Below the pieces are notes generated by a model. The model worked only from the letters and a program-made list of their open reading frames with translations, ran no database searches and was not told the origin of the DNA. DNA of 64,000 nt from Lactifluus volemus (taxonomy: Eukaryota > Basidiomycota > Agaricomycetes > Russulales > Russulaceae), in the NCBI GenBank assembly GCA_022376515.1, contig WTXI01000001.1, forward strand, positions 620,001-684,000, in the 5' to 3' direction. Of the stretch, positions 13,045 to 23,585 are shown piece by piece (position 1 is the stretch's first letter; every line of letters begins with the position of its first letter). Both the position numbers and the translations under genes were made by a program.

Positions 13045-13295
13045 TAGTGGACGATGAGTAGCAGTTTGTTCTTTTTTCTTCTTACGGTTGTTTGTTATAA
13101 TATGATACCCGCGCCCGGGGAAGGTATAGATTACATCACGTGTCCTGACGCGTCGCCTGTGTTTGGTGTTTGTGCATCTTTTGCCCGAGGCATCCGTCAA
13201 AGAGTATAACTTTACTCGTTTACACTTTTCAACCAGCCACAACCTACCCTTTCTATATAACATCTTTCTAATCTTTTCATCTCTCCTTTGCTCTC

Positions 13296-15732
13296 ATGCG
13301 TGGTACCTTACATATTTCCCTACTCGCTGCCACCCTCTCCCCATCTCTAGTCCATTCCTCCCCAATCCCGTTCGTGCAAAACTACAACTCATCTCCACGC
13401 TCCTCCTCCCAAGCCCTGTCTGAATCCGCTCGCCCTGGTGGCGTGTTCTCTGGTCGCAGCACTCTAACCCACGGCGGGTCTCGTGGTTACGGTCTTGGCC
13501 TTCTTGGCGTAGGCTCGGGTAATGGAGGAAACGGAGGCGATGCGAGCTCCGGCAGCTCGTACGCACAGGGGGGGTATGTCCTGAAATTTCTTCTTTGCAG
13601 TTCTGGACCTAACTCTACCTACGATAGGGATTACACTAGCAATCATGATCACAACGACCATCCATCCGACGGCGGTAGACCGCCCGCTATAGATCTAGGA
13701 CCAACTACTCAGTCTGGTGATCAACATCAGCAGGACCCCTCTGGAAGTGGTGCTAATCCAATACCTGGCGCGTCTGGTCCTGAGGACCAGGCGCCACCAT
13801 CACCCGGGAATGGCATGGTTCCCGATGAAGGAAACAAATCCACAGATACGGGCCAAGATGCTCCGCCTGGCTCGGCGCAGCCCGCGGACACTGGTGATTC
13901 TGTTCCTCCACCGAAGCAGGATCCCAACCATGACGAAAGTCCATCAGACACCCCAGTCCTTTTAGGACCGGACAATGGCCACCCTTCTCCTGAAGGTTAT
14001 CACTCTTCCCCCGAGGGCTCTGGCTACCCAGACGATAAGGGAAGACACGGGCACCCCGACTACACTGATTGCGATGAACATTTTGGTCTATCACTGATCA
14101 ATTTGATGTCGGGTAATGGCGGGGATGGTGGTGACGCCTCGTCGGGTGCGGCAACCAGGCAAGAATAAATGTCTCTATCTGCCCCACCTGCTAACTTGTA
14201 CATAATTCATAGCATTGGGGATGGCGACTATGGTAGCAGTTCTGCCTCTAGCGGTTCAGGTGGTGATGCTTCCGGGGGTTCGGGGAGCGACTCTCCAGCG
14301 CTGATCAACATCCTGTCCAATAATGGTGGGAACGGCGGGGTCGCAAAGTCTGGAAATTCATACAGGTGAAGCTTCCCGCGGTGCATAACTGGTCTGTGCT
14401 GAAGGCTCTGAGTAAGTGTTAGCAAGCGTCTAGGCTCTGTTTCGCATTCAGGTGCAGGAGGTGATGCTTCAGGCGGAGCTGCCTACCGTGTTTGCTCCAG
14501 ACGCGTCGCATTTCCCCGGACGCTAGTCGACTCTAGCGACATCGTTAGCAGGTCAAGATTGGGCGGTTCGCTACTGAACTTGAAAAAAAAGTGGGGTGTG
14601 TCATTATCCACACTGATTCACGACCTGGTTCAATACTCATTCACGTTAAGATGGCCCATCTACTGCTGCCTATTCAGGCAAAGGAGGAGATGCTTCTGGT
14701 GGGATGGGCAAAACTGGGGGGTTTTCTATACTTGACCTTTGGTCTGGTTAGTCATCCTCTCCCCGCACTTCCTGATTCAAACTGACTTTTCCGATCAAGG
14801 AAATGGCGGTGACGGAGGCGATGCCAGCTCAGGATATGCTGATGCTGATGGCCCCAACGCAAAAGCATATTCCGGTGCGGGTGGGAACGCTGCGGAGGGG
14901 ATGTTAGTCGTCGTGAGCCCGACACGAGCACGCTTTATCCTCGTCGGTTTTCCCGAGGGCAATACACCCCAGCTCATTCCGATGCCGGCCCGAAGGGGGT
15001 AGACGAAAGCACTACATTGACGTTGTCAATGTGGGGTCCGGTACGTATATTGGACAGCATCCATGCTGGTGAATTGAGAACTTTGAATACAGGAAATGGC
15101 GGTGACGGAGGTGATGCACATTCTGGAGATGCATTTGCCATTGGCCCTGGAGCGTCAGCTTATTCTGGCCCTGGTGGCAATGCATCTGGTGGGTCTGTAG
15201 GCGTGACCAGTGAACGATACGAGGAGCCAGGGAAAAGAGGTTAGCACTTTTTGTTTATTTGAATGCAGAAATCGCTGTTGACGACCCTCTTCAAGATGGT
15301 GGCCACGGAAGTGACACTGGACCGCAGCCTATTCTGGTCACGGTGGGAATGCCGCTGGAGGAGATGCGTCCGGGGAAGGTGGCCTCATTGACCTCTTCTC
15401 TGGTACGTATGTATACATTTCGTCGTCAGATCATGCCTGAAACCGTTGTCAGGTAATGGTGGAAACGGTGGCGACGCTAGCTCGGGAAATGCGATTGCCT
15501 ATGGCAAGGGAGCAAAAGCTTACTCAGGTCCCGGGGGCGATGCATCGGGCGGGTCTGTCGGAGGTAAAGACCAAGCTATGGACACAAGTCTGGTGGTGTG
15601 GTCAACGTCGCATCTGGTGTGTATACACAGCAACTTGTTAGAACTTGAGATGGCTAACACACTATAGGGAATGGCGGAGATGGTGGAGACGCTAGCAGCG
15701 GAAAAGCCGTTGCAGTGTCGGATTCGAATTAA
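13296..15732 (+). CDS. Secreted Gly/Asp/Ser-rich modular protein
   Basis: Starts with a signal peptide (MRGTLHISLLAATLSPSLVHS). Then come a module GNGGNGGDASSG, a long Pro/Gly/Asp-rich spacer, and about ten further copies of a module of the form GNGGDGGDASSG...AYSGPGGDASGGSVG. The copies sit on separate exons. Where both ends are clear, introns interrupt the first Gly codon in phase 1 (acceptors before 14801, 15093, 15453 and 15669), and exons end with a line such as LWSG, LFSG or NVGSG. The intron 14159-14212 has a GC donor. Some modules (near 15300 and 15560) need a one-base shift to keep the pattern. The exon chain between 14366 and 14800 is not fully resolved. Function unknown; an extracellular or cell-wall structural protein is inference. 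Confidence 0.6.
13514..15720 (+). repeat. Array of coding modules GNGGDGGDASSG
   Basis: Degenerate repeats at about 13514, 14111, 14316, 14455, 14682, 14801, 15093, 15291, 15453 and 15668. Four of them share the DNA core AATGGCGG(T/A)GA(C/T)GG(A/T)G. The longer unit adds AYSG.GGNA and recurs at about 14870, 15160, 15330 and 15520. Units lie roughly 150-300 bases apart with an intron in between. Confidence 0.75.
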
Positions 15733-16117
15733 TCAAGCTACATGCTTACGCTGTACTGGCTACACTCGCGTGATAATAACACACCCTTTTTTTAATCTAC
15801 CAAGGCTATCTGTATTGACAACGCGCACCCGATCACAAGAAACAAATTGATTCATTGTTAATGTTAGCAGGTACGAGACACAAGTCAAAAGACGACAAGC
15901 AACCAAGGACTTTTCAGAAGTAAAAAACAAAAATGAAAGAAAAGGAAAGAGAAAAAGGAACCATCGAACTAGCCACGTATCGCGTGTGCGGGCGGCTAAT
16001 AAGCTTTGGGTTGGAGATACAATTCGTTGGATTAAGGGATTGCACAACAGGTCGACCAATGAAGCCGAAACAATGCGATGAGGAGAAAAAGAGACAGTGC
16101 ATCCGAGTGTGAGCAAA
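15733..16117. other. Convergent intergenic region
   Basis: Non-coding space between the modular secreted protein and the PUB1-like gene. A-rich/T-rich 3' UTR-like sequence; nothing else seen. Confidence 0.4.
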
Positions 16118-17544
16118 TTAATGGCCTTGCTGTACGTCCGTGGCGCCCTGTTGCCCAGCGGCAGCCTGCTGCGTGTAGTATCCTACATGAACGTAAATTG
16201 TCAGTTCTAAGGGACAACAGAGTCCGTTGCCAGACACATACCACCCCAGTAATTTGAGTAGTACGAATTCGGATCACCCGTCCACTGAGCCTGCGCAGTC
16301 TGACCTACGGCACCGACATCCGCACCTGGCGCAGTCTGGCCGGCTGTCGCTCCCGCAGCGGACTGGGGCATTCCAGGGGCAGCGCCACCAGGGCTTGCGG
16401 GGTACGCACCAAAGCCGTACTGCCCGTATGTATTGGGCTGTGGTGGCATACCATACATGGGCTGAAACGACATGAGCTTGAACAAATCGGATGAAGAACG
16501 CCCATAGCATACCATATTCCCATACGGCGCTGCACTGGGCGTGGGACTGATAGACCCAGTTTGCAATCCACCACCATCTGCCCTATCCTTCCCCCAACTG
16601 CACTTTATGGGTCGTCCGTGGACCATCTGGCCCTGAAGTTGGACAATGGCCATGGCAGCATGCTCGTGGGTGTCCAGTTTGACGAACGCAAAACCCCGAT
16701 CAGCCTGCATGCGGATCTCGGAAAGGTATCCAATGGATTGGAAGAGCGGAATGAGATCTGCCTGTGTGCAATAGGGTACAAGATTTCCAACGTAGACGGT
16801 CGTGTTGTACGAGGGCGTTTGTTGCACAACTGTCTCGTACGAAAGGGGACCACCCAAGAAATTCATGGGAGCAGGCGCAGTTCCGCCGCCGCCCATAGGA
16901 GACCCAGTCGAACCGGAGGCGGGAGCTCCCTGAGTTTTCTGGTTGGCCCAGTTGACACGAATGGCGCGGGAACCAAGCCATTCGCCGTTCATAGTGGCGA
17001 TGGCTTGTTCGGCGTCGGTCTTGTCACGAAATGCCAAGAAGCCATAGCCACGCGACTTTCCAGAGTTCATATCCCACATGACACGAGCATCGGACAGGGT
17101 GCCAAAGGCTGAGAACGCCTTGGCAAGGACATCGTCGTTAACCTCTGGAGAGAGATCGCCAACAAAAACGTGGAAGTGGTTCGAAGTGTCTTCCTTGTTT
17201 TGCTGGCCTTGATATGCCCAGTTGACGCGAATCTCGGTGTCAAAAATCTTGCGACCGTTAAGGGTCTGAAGAGCGGTTTCGGCGGCACGCATGTCCATGT
17301 ACTCAACGAAACCATAGTTAAGACCGCCGTGCTGGTAGTTACGGTCTGGGATGATCTTGACATGCTGAACAGGACCAGCTACAGCAAATATCTCTGTGAG
17401 CATGTACTCGGTCACACGTGGGCTCAGATTGCCCACGTAGAGGTGAGCCCTCTTCTGGCCAAAAGGTGAAATCGAGGGATGACAGGATGAAGTAAATATA
17501 CGCACTGGTGCCTCTGCCGCAGATATGCTAGCCATCGAGTTCAT
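16118..17544 (-). CDS. PUB1: TIA1/PUB1-like RNA-binding protein (three RRMs)
   Basis: Binds U-rich mRNA regions and acts in mRNA stability and stress granules in known relatives. Exons 17544-17506, 17454-16513, 16461-16242 and 16182-16118 give 421 residues. Three RRMs are seen, each with RNP motifs: LYVGNLSPRV and LNYGFVEYMD (about 17-90), VFVGDLSPEV and SRGYGFLAFRD (about 105-180), VYVGNLVPYC and DRGFAFVKLD (about 235-305). The C-terminal third is Gly/Pro/Gln/Ala-rich and ends in a Gln-rich tail, as in TIA1 proteins. Both 51-nt introns keep the frame open, so a naive reading would retain them; the families show they are introns. The 5' flank carries a long C/T tract. Confidence 0.93.
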
Positions 17545-17679
17545 ACTTTACAGTATAATAGAAAGATACCTATATTGAGATACGATCAGGGGATTAAAGT
17601 AAACGAATGAAGGCAAGACTCACGAGGAGCGGGGGATGAAAAAGAGACTCGAAAAATGAAGCGAGGGCTGATTTTGAAA

Positions 17680-17825
17680 AAGTAGAGAGAAGAGAGGAGG
17701 AAAGAGAAACAAAGAGATAGAGAGGAACAGAGAGAGAGAGAACAGAGAGAGACAGAGAGAGAGAGAAAAGAGACCCACTCACGACTCGACCGTTCAGTTG
17801 ATGACGACGACGACGACGATGACCG
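17680..17825. repeat. GA-rich tract and short ACG repeat
   Basis: GAGA-type simple sequence from about 17685 to 17772, followed by five CGA/ACG units near 17802-17819. On the minus strand this is a CT-rich element just upstream of the PUB1-like start, a common promoter feature in fungi. The whole gap 17545-17918 has no coding exon. Confidence 0.7.
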
Positions 17826-17918
17826 AAGAGATGCGACAAATCTTTTTTCTTATTTATTTATTTTATGTCATTCACGGCTATCACCGAAACTCCGTAGTTA
17901 TTAATTAACATTATCTAA

Positions 17919-19108
17919 TCAATCACGGTTAACAGGTAAATTGAGCAAGACGTTTCCCCCCGAGCTTGGAACATAAGTCACGTTCCGATTCGTTGACAAT
18001 GACTGAACGATCGCTTTGGCTGCCTCAATCTTCCTCAAAGCTACGAACGCTTCCCCAGCTTTGTCCAATGCCCGTGATATCGTCGCCGCAGCCTCCGCTT
18101 CTCCCTCTGCTCTGATGACCGCTGCTTGCCTCTCTTGCTCCGCCTGTCGGAACGTTAGTCTATCCATCTTAGCCCATCTTCTACCTTTCACCTACCTTTT
18201 CGACGATAAACTTTGCACGCTCCGCATCTACGAGTCGTGTCTAAGTGTTAGGATTAGTCGAATGCATCGACTGACGCACCCTGTTGGGCTATCTGTTTCG
18301 CCTCCACAGCTTGCGTAAATTCCTGGTGCGGCGGTGATGAGTTTTCCTTTTCAGTTTACAAAGAAACCCATGGTTCATACCTTTCCAAACGTGAGATGTG
18401 TGATCGACACGTCTTCGAGCTTGATGTTGAACTCCCCTGCACGCGCAAGTAGATCCTCCCGAATACGTGAAGAGACCTGCCAGCGTGATTGTTCGTCATG
18501 TACGAGTGCAAAATTAAAGGAACCCACCACTTCACGCTGAGTAATCAGCTCTGCAGCATCAAATTGAGCCACTATGCTCTTCAAAACCTCATTTCCGATA
18601 GAGGGTAATACCCTCTCATCGTAGTCCAAACCGAGTGACTGGTAAATTTTGGGGAGATGGCTTGTATCCGGGCGTGAGAGCACACGGAGGGTGATGGAAA
18701 CCATCTGAAGGTCCTTCGACCCCGTAGTCGTACTTATATTCTGCTCGCAGTGTTCACACTTGCTGTACGGTGTCGAGCTGGGATGAACTCACCCTGGGCT
18801 TGATACGGCAGTCGTACAAAATGGCACGTTGTAGCCATGGTACCAAGAAGTGTGTTCCTTCTCCTGTGGCCTGTGCTCAAATGTTCAACCCGTTCGTGTC
18901 CCATATCACCAAGATTTGGAACCATACCTCATTCTTCACACCTGAGAATCTGTCGAACATGACAGCCTTGAATCCGCCCGGCACATCGTACAAACTAGCT
19001 TGTAATAATGCCACCCCAATAGCCAGGGGCACTGAGGAGAGTGAAAAATTAGCTGGAGGAACAAGGTGCACAAAATAAGCACCTACCAGCTATACGAGGA
19101 GCTGCCAT
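17919..19108 (-). CDS. PHB1: Prohibitin 1
   Basis: Subunit of the ring complex of the mitochondrial inner membrane that supports respiratory-chain assembly and protease control. Eight exons join in phase: 19108-19087, 19031-18928, 18870-18793, 18740-18528, 18476-18381, 18322-18280, 18227-18196 and 18143-17919, for 270 residues, the family length. Seen: hydrophobic N-terminal anchor [17 protein letters not shown], then [69 protein letters not shown], and the coiled C-terminal part with ending [10 protein letters not shown]. No frame break. Introns are 51-57 nt. One of the best resolved genes of the window. Confidence 0.97.
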
Positions 19109-19264
19109 GAAGTGTCACCTAAAAAGACTGGTCATCGCTCGCGACGGACCTTTAGGTCATGTGCTTTCCCACATGCGCGTGACCACTTCCCTCGCGGGCC
19201 TCGCCTTTCTCGCTATCGAGATGATTGAATTTCTGACTCCACTATATTATATTCTTTTTGCAAA

Positions 19265-21658
19265 CTATATCACCGACAATGTACCTCCTCCATCTGCAAC
19301 GCCCACTTCCATCCTTGCTGCATGAGTCCCAAACTGCATCGCCCGCTTCTTCCTCGTGCTTGCCTCTACGAGTCCCATCTTGCGCGCTGCGAGCCTGAGG
19401 AGCATCTTGTCCCCGATACCAACCTCGAGGCGAGGATCCAGCTTGACATGGACCGGAAGCCCGACGAGGAAGTTCACGACATCGAGAGAGAGGAATGGGT
19501 GCCGAGTCTCTTTGCCGTGCGCGGAGATAACGCGATCGTCACGGCCGAGATTGCGCGTGGGGATGCGATCCATCTCGAGTTGGAGCTGACCATACATAAC
19601 GTAGTCAGGACAGTATACAGACACTATCCTTTGATAACGTACTTCATCGATGACGGCCTGCCAGCCGCCTGTACCGTAAGCCGTACGATGTCGACCGTAT
19701 CCACCAAGGAGTTCGTCAGAGCCGAGCCCATTGAGTAATACGCGAGCGGTACTGGTATAGCGTTCCGGATGAGCGGTTGGGCTGCTTCTCACTACTCCAA
19801 CGCCACGCGCCGCAAAATACAGCGCCATCGCAAGGCTCTACCCCATATACAAATCGATGAGCCGGGTAAATCGACGGTTGTGAAACCAAATGACCGACCA
19901 GGTCCATGACTGTCTGACAAGGCCACATGATGGATTTCACAGTTGGCTGGGCAGCTTGATATTCTGCGTATGGTACATCAATTTCGACCTGAAATTTCCA
20001 GGTTTAACCGACCCGTGCGCATACGACCATGGGGACTTACAAAGTTCCACTGCCGACCCGGACATAGTCTCCGCAGCTCCTCTAGCTCACTTAGACCAGC
20101 AGACCTATCTGGTACAAGATAATCTGGGTCATACTGTCCTGATAAATGGCATTCTGTGGACTTGGAATTCTGAAGGACCTTTAACTTCTGCTTTTTTTTA
20201 TTGATGCCCCCTACGTTGCCGTCTACCTGGACACGTATCTTGCGAGGGTTCTCAAATGCGATGTTAAGCAAATCTATTGGCTCATCCAATGGGATGTGCC
20301 TATCATGTGAGACTTCAAGGCGCACGAACTGGGCTCGCCAACTTACTGATGGGCCAAAAAGGCACATGTGGTGGAATCAATCCCGCCACTGAATAGAACA
20401 GCCACGCGAGCTGGGATGGATGTCGCAAGTGTCTTATCCTGTGGCGACAGCGATTCCAGACCTCGCTGAGGTACGTTGCTGACTTGGAGCGCGACGCTAC
20501 GGTCCAGGTGAAAGGTTAGACTGTCCACAGCTGACGAAATGTGTTCAGAAACATTGTCCAGGGATTCTAATTGAGGAAGCTCAGTGTCTATGGGAGGCAG
20601 CGCCTGGTTGACCCTTTTAGGAAGTGCCTATTGGAGGAGAGTGAATCTCGGCTAAAACGATAAAGGACTTTTAAAAGAGAATAACGCACAAATGATACGT
20701 GCATAGAGGTATCGCTACTGGGTGTGGCGCGAGTCATACATTCCAGAGAAGTATCAAAGGACGCGAGCGGATCTCCGCTGAGGCCATCGAGTTTGAGAGC
20801 GTAGATGTGTTCTGTCGGGAGCTCGGTGAGGTCATAGCTATCGTTCGTCCCAATAGATACCGAAGCTAAGAGCAGGAACGGCAAGCTGCAGCTGGGCCAG
20901 TGCACAAGAAGAGATCTGCGGCCAAGGGGGTCCCGCGCGAAGAAAAGTTTCTTAGACTGGCGCTGATAGATGAATGAGGATACGATCCTTCTTCCTCGAG
21001 GCAAGACCTACGTGGTAGTAGACTAACGCGTATCTGCGAATGATGGGTTGGTGAAATGTGGCCGACATTGATCTCAAGTCCCTTACGGTCCCTCAAGAGT
21101 GCCGAGTAGTTGAACGATAGCAGAGGTATCCTCAAGTCTACTCATGGCGCTGGAGAGCTTAGCACCGTCGTTCTCCTCTGGACGAACCTTAGCTTGCAAT
21201 GATGGGTCTCTTCAGGAAATGCAAAGGGCAGGCGGGACGTACATCCAATCCTTCAAAAATCTTCTCAAAGAGATGAGTATGACGTGGTGGGTCCGGGTAG
21301 ATGATGAATGGTTCAGACCTCGCCATTCCAGCAAAGGATATCGCCATTGTCATGTACGTGAGGCTGGGACACAGGCACATCTCCGCGTAGGCGAAGCTCT
21401 GAAGCAAAGAAGTCGAGGTGAATGGTTGCTTCATGGTCGCTTTGTAAAGTCATCTGATGCCTGCGTTGTGCGTCTGGACCTGTGTGGATACCCTGGTCTG
21501 ATTGTTACGCAAGGTGAAGGTAACAGATGAGACTAGCCTCTTGCTGCATTCGCAGCTCGTAGTCGTTCCATACATTCGATAAATGGACCATCTTGTGGAT
21601 GTCTGGCAGTGTCTGCAGTGCCCGCGTGCCACTCCGCTACGAAGACGATGCCACACAT
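19265..21658 (-). CDS. Asparagine synthetase domain protein (ASNSD1-like)
   Basis: Twelve exons can be joined in phase to 578 residues: 21658-21538, 21479-21319, 21263-21239, 21177-21087, 21033-21012, 20962-20699, 20627-20347, 20299-20227, 20133-20041, 19988-19899, 19837-19643 and 19585-19265. The protein begins MCGI, with the N-terminal nucleophile Cys of class II glutamine amidotransferases, followed by ARGPDAQRR and ARDPLGRRSLL. The C-terminal half has the ATP pyrophosphatase loop VAVLFSGGIDSTTCAFLAH and later LNGLGSDELLGGYGRH and DDRVISAHGKETRHPF. This order is that of ASNSD1, whose substrate is not settled. The first intron (21480-21537) has a GC donor, since a GT join cannot give ARGPD. 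The exon 3 end is less certain. Confidence 0.88.
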
Positions 21659-21805
21659 GGATCGCACTAGCTTAAAAGAGGCGACCGTCACAATGGCAGA
21701 CAGGTGCCAGAAAGGCAGCTTCCGGCCCGAGAAAGCCGTCTTCCCTCTCCCTGAACTGGCCCCCTCTCATATACAGATACAGTAACTGGCAATCCACCCG
21801 TCAAC
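21659..21805. promoter_or_regulatory. Short divergent promoter
   Basis: 147 bases between the ASNSD1-like start (minus) and the fasciclin protein start (plus). No obvious TATA box. Shared control is possible from spacing alone. Confidence 0.4.
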
Positions 21806-22599
21806 ATGAAGTGCCTCGCCACGTTGTTATATCCTCTAGTCACCATCATTATAAGTATCAACACAGTAATTGCCACGGACCAGATTGTCATTCCCAACGT
21901 CTTGATGGATGCTGATCGTCCCACCTCGCACGGCCAGCCGACGCTCTTCGATCTCCTCACTGTTGAGCCAAACACCTCAATATTCTTTTCATACGTCAGA
22001 GAAATCGAATTGGTTCGCTTGTTTATGAATGCGGATTCGAACGTCACTGTGTTGGTGCCTACGAATAAAGCTGTAATGGCATTGGAGAAGAAACCGTGAG
22101 TACTCGTAGTCAGATAACTGTTTTTGATGGTGCTAAGTTATTTACTACTTTGCGTGCATAAAAAGTCATCAAGCGCCGATTCAGATCGAAGACGACATCA
22201 AGCTGACCGAGCAGGAGTTGGAGGAGCGGTCAGAGAAGAATGTCGAACACTGGGTCTCTCTCCACATCATCCCCGTGCGTGTATTTTTTTTTCCCAGCCA
22301 TTAGCACTCAACTCATGCCTGCTGGGCCTAAGCAGTCCCTTATATCTCCTCCATACCGCACGTACCCGACGCTGGTGAAGGGAAAGACAGTCACGTTTAG
22401 GAGACAAACAACGACCCAAGTATGCCAGAATGGAAACGAGTCTTAGTAAATGGCAACCTCCAGGTTATGAATATGAAAGAGGTGTGTGTCTCCAGCTTGA
22501 TGATTTTTCGATGCTGAACTTGTCATATCAAAGGGGGTAAATGGCGCCCTCTATGTAATTGATGGCACATTCAAGATGACTAGCCACGCAGTGCCTTAA
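21806..22599 (+). CDS. Secreted fasciclin (FAS1) domain protein, frame break
   Basis: A signal peptide (MKCLATLLYPLVTIIISIN) is followed by one FAS1 domain, a cell-surface adhesion fold. Seen: TLFDLLTVEPNTSIFFSYV, SNVTVLVPTNKAVMAL, a helix KLTEQELEERSEKNVEHWV, SLHIIP, the strand LVKGKTVTF, VNGNLQVMNMKE, and the closing GVNGALYVIDGTF. Exons are about 21806-22094, 22167-22274, 22336-22482 and 22533-22599. Between 22411 and 22425 the frame must shift by one: TVTFRRQTT lies in one frame and PEWKRVLVNGN in another. With that repaired the protein is about 200 residues, short for the family. Extracellular or membrane-associated location is inferred from the signal peptide. Confidence 0.75.
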
Positions 22600-23585
22600 A
22601 TACCTGACCTAACTTTTCGTTCCATCCACTGTTGCCATACCGGTGATGTTGCGGCTATGCTCATATCTAGACGATTCATTTATGATAATTATAAGTTATA
22701 CAACTTCTCGGGCTACGGCTGGTCCCTGTGCTGCTCTTTCAAAGCTATTAGTACCTATGCTCTCCGCAAGCTAGGTGGAAAAGGCGGTCTCACTGCATCG
22801 GCACAGTTCCCGCTTGGAGCTACTGTTGGCTGCGCAAGAATGTCTTTGCCAGTTCCCTCACCAATTCTGAACTGGCCCTCTGTTTTGGCACATTTGCGGA
22901 GAATGAGCATCGAGTCCTTTGCCGGACTCAGATGGAACTTGAAGTGTTGATGCTATTCCGGCTAGTAGTTTATACTGATGGCCATCTGCTCCAGCACGGG
23001 TTGATGATACCTATCTATTGACATGCTAATGCGATTCAGTTACGAGTCTTCGGTGCTCGGGACTCGCTGCCAGTGCCTTGCCTCTATATCTGGAGTGCCA
23101 GCCAAAAGGTTCAGAAGGGTAGGTGTGGTTGGCAACCCATTTCAACCATTTGTGACTAGCCTCAAGCGCTTGTAAACACCTCCAGGTTTTCAGATGCCCG
23201 TTGTGCGGCATGTTACAAGACAGTATCACTATCACCATTCACCAACCGCAGCTACCTGGTCACGTAAATTACGTGATGTTGATGCGATAAACGCTGGTGG
23301 TGTGATGACGTTGCAACGCTCACACGTAGGAAGCCAACCATTCCTTTCCTGGGAGTATACAAGCGAGTTACTGTACCTTCGTGTCAAGGAAACGTCAGAC
23401 TGGGTTCGAAAAAACTCGCGGATCGTCTATAAAAAACGAGATTTCACTTTACTTTTGATGATACAAAGAATTTACAACTTCTTTTCTTCTGCTGCCGGAC
23501 GGATGGGTGAGGCAGTAGCACCGGAGAAACGTGTTAACCCAACAGAACAGTGTATGTCTCAACACCATTTTCACGGGCAAGCAAA
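22600..23585. other. Intergenic region, about 1 kb
   Basis: No exon I can support. Open frames at 22657-22950 and 23194-23598 on the plus strand show neither a family motif nor good splice context. It probably contains the 3' flanks of two converging genes. Confidence 0.35.

Noticed and set aside
16207..17544. PUB1-like gene as one uninterrupted frame
   Set aside because: Two 51-base inserts keep the frame open but have GT/AG ends and interrupt conserved RRM context, so they are introns.
22657..22950. Secreted or enzyme gene downstream of the FAS1 protein
   Set aside because: Composition is not convincing and no family motif or splice pattern could be found.
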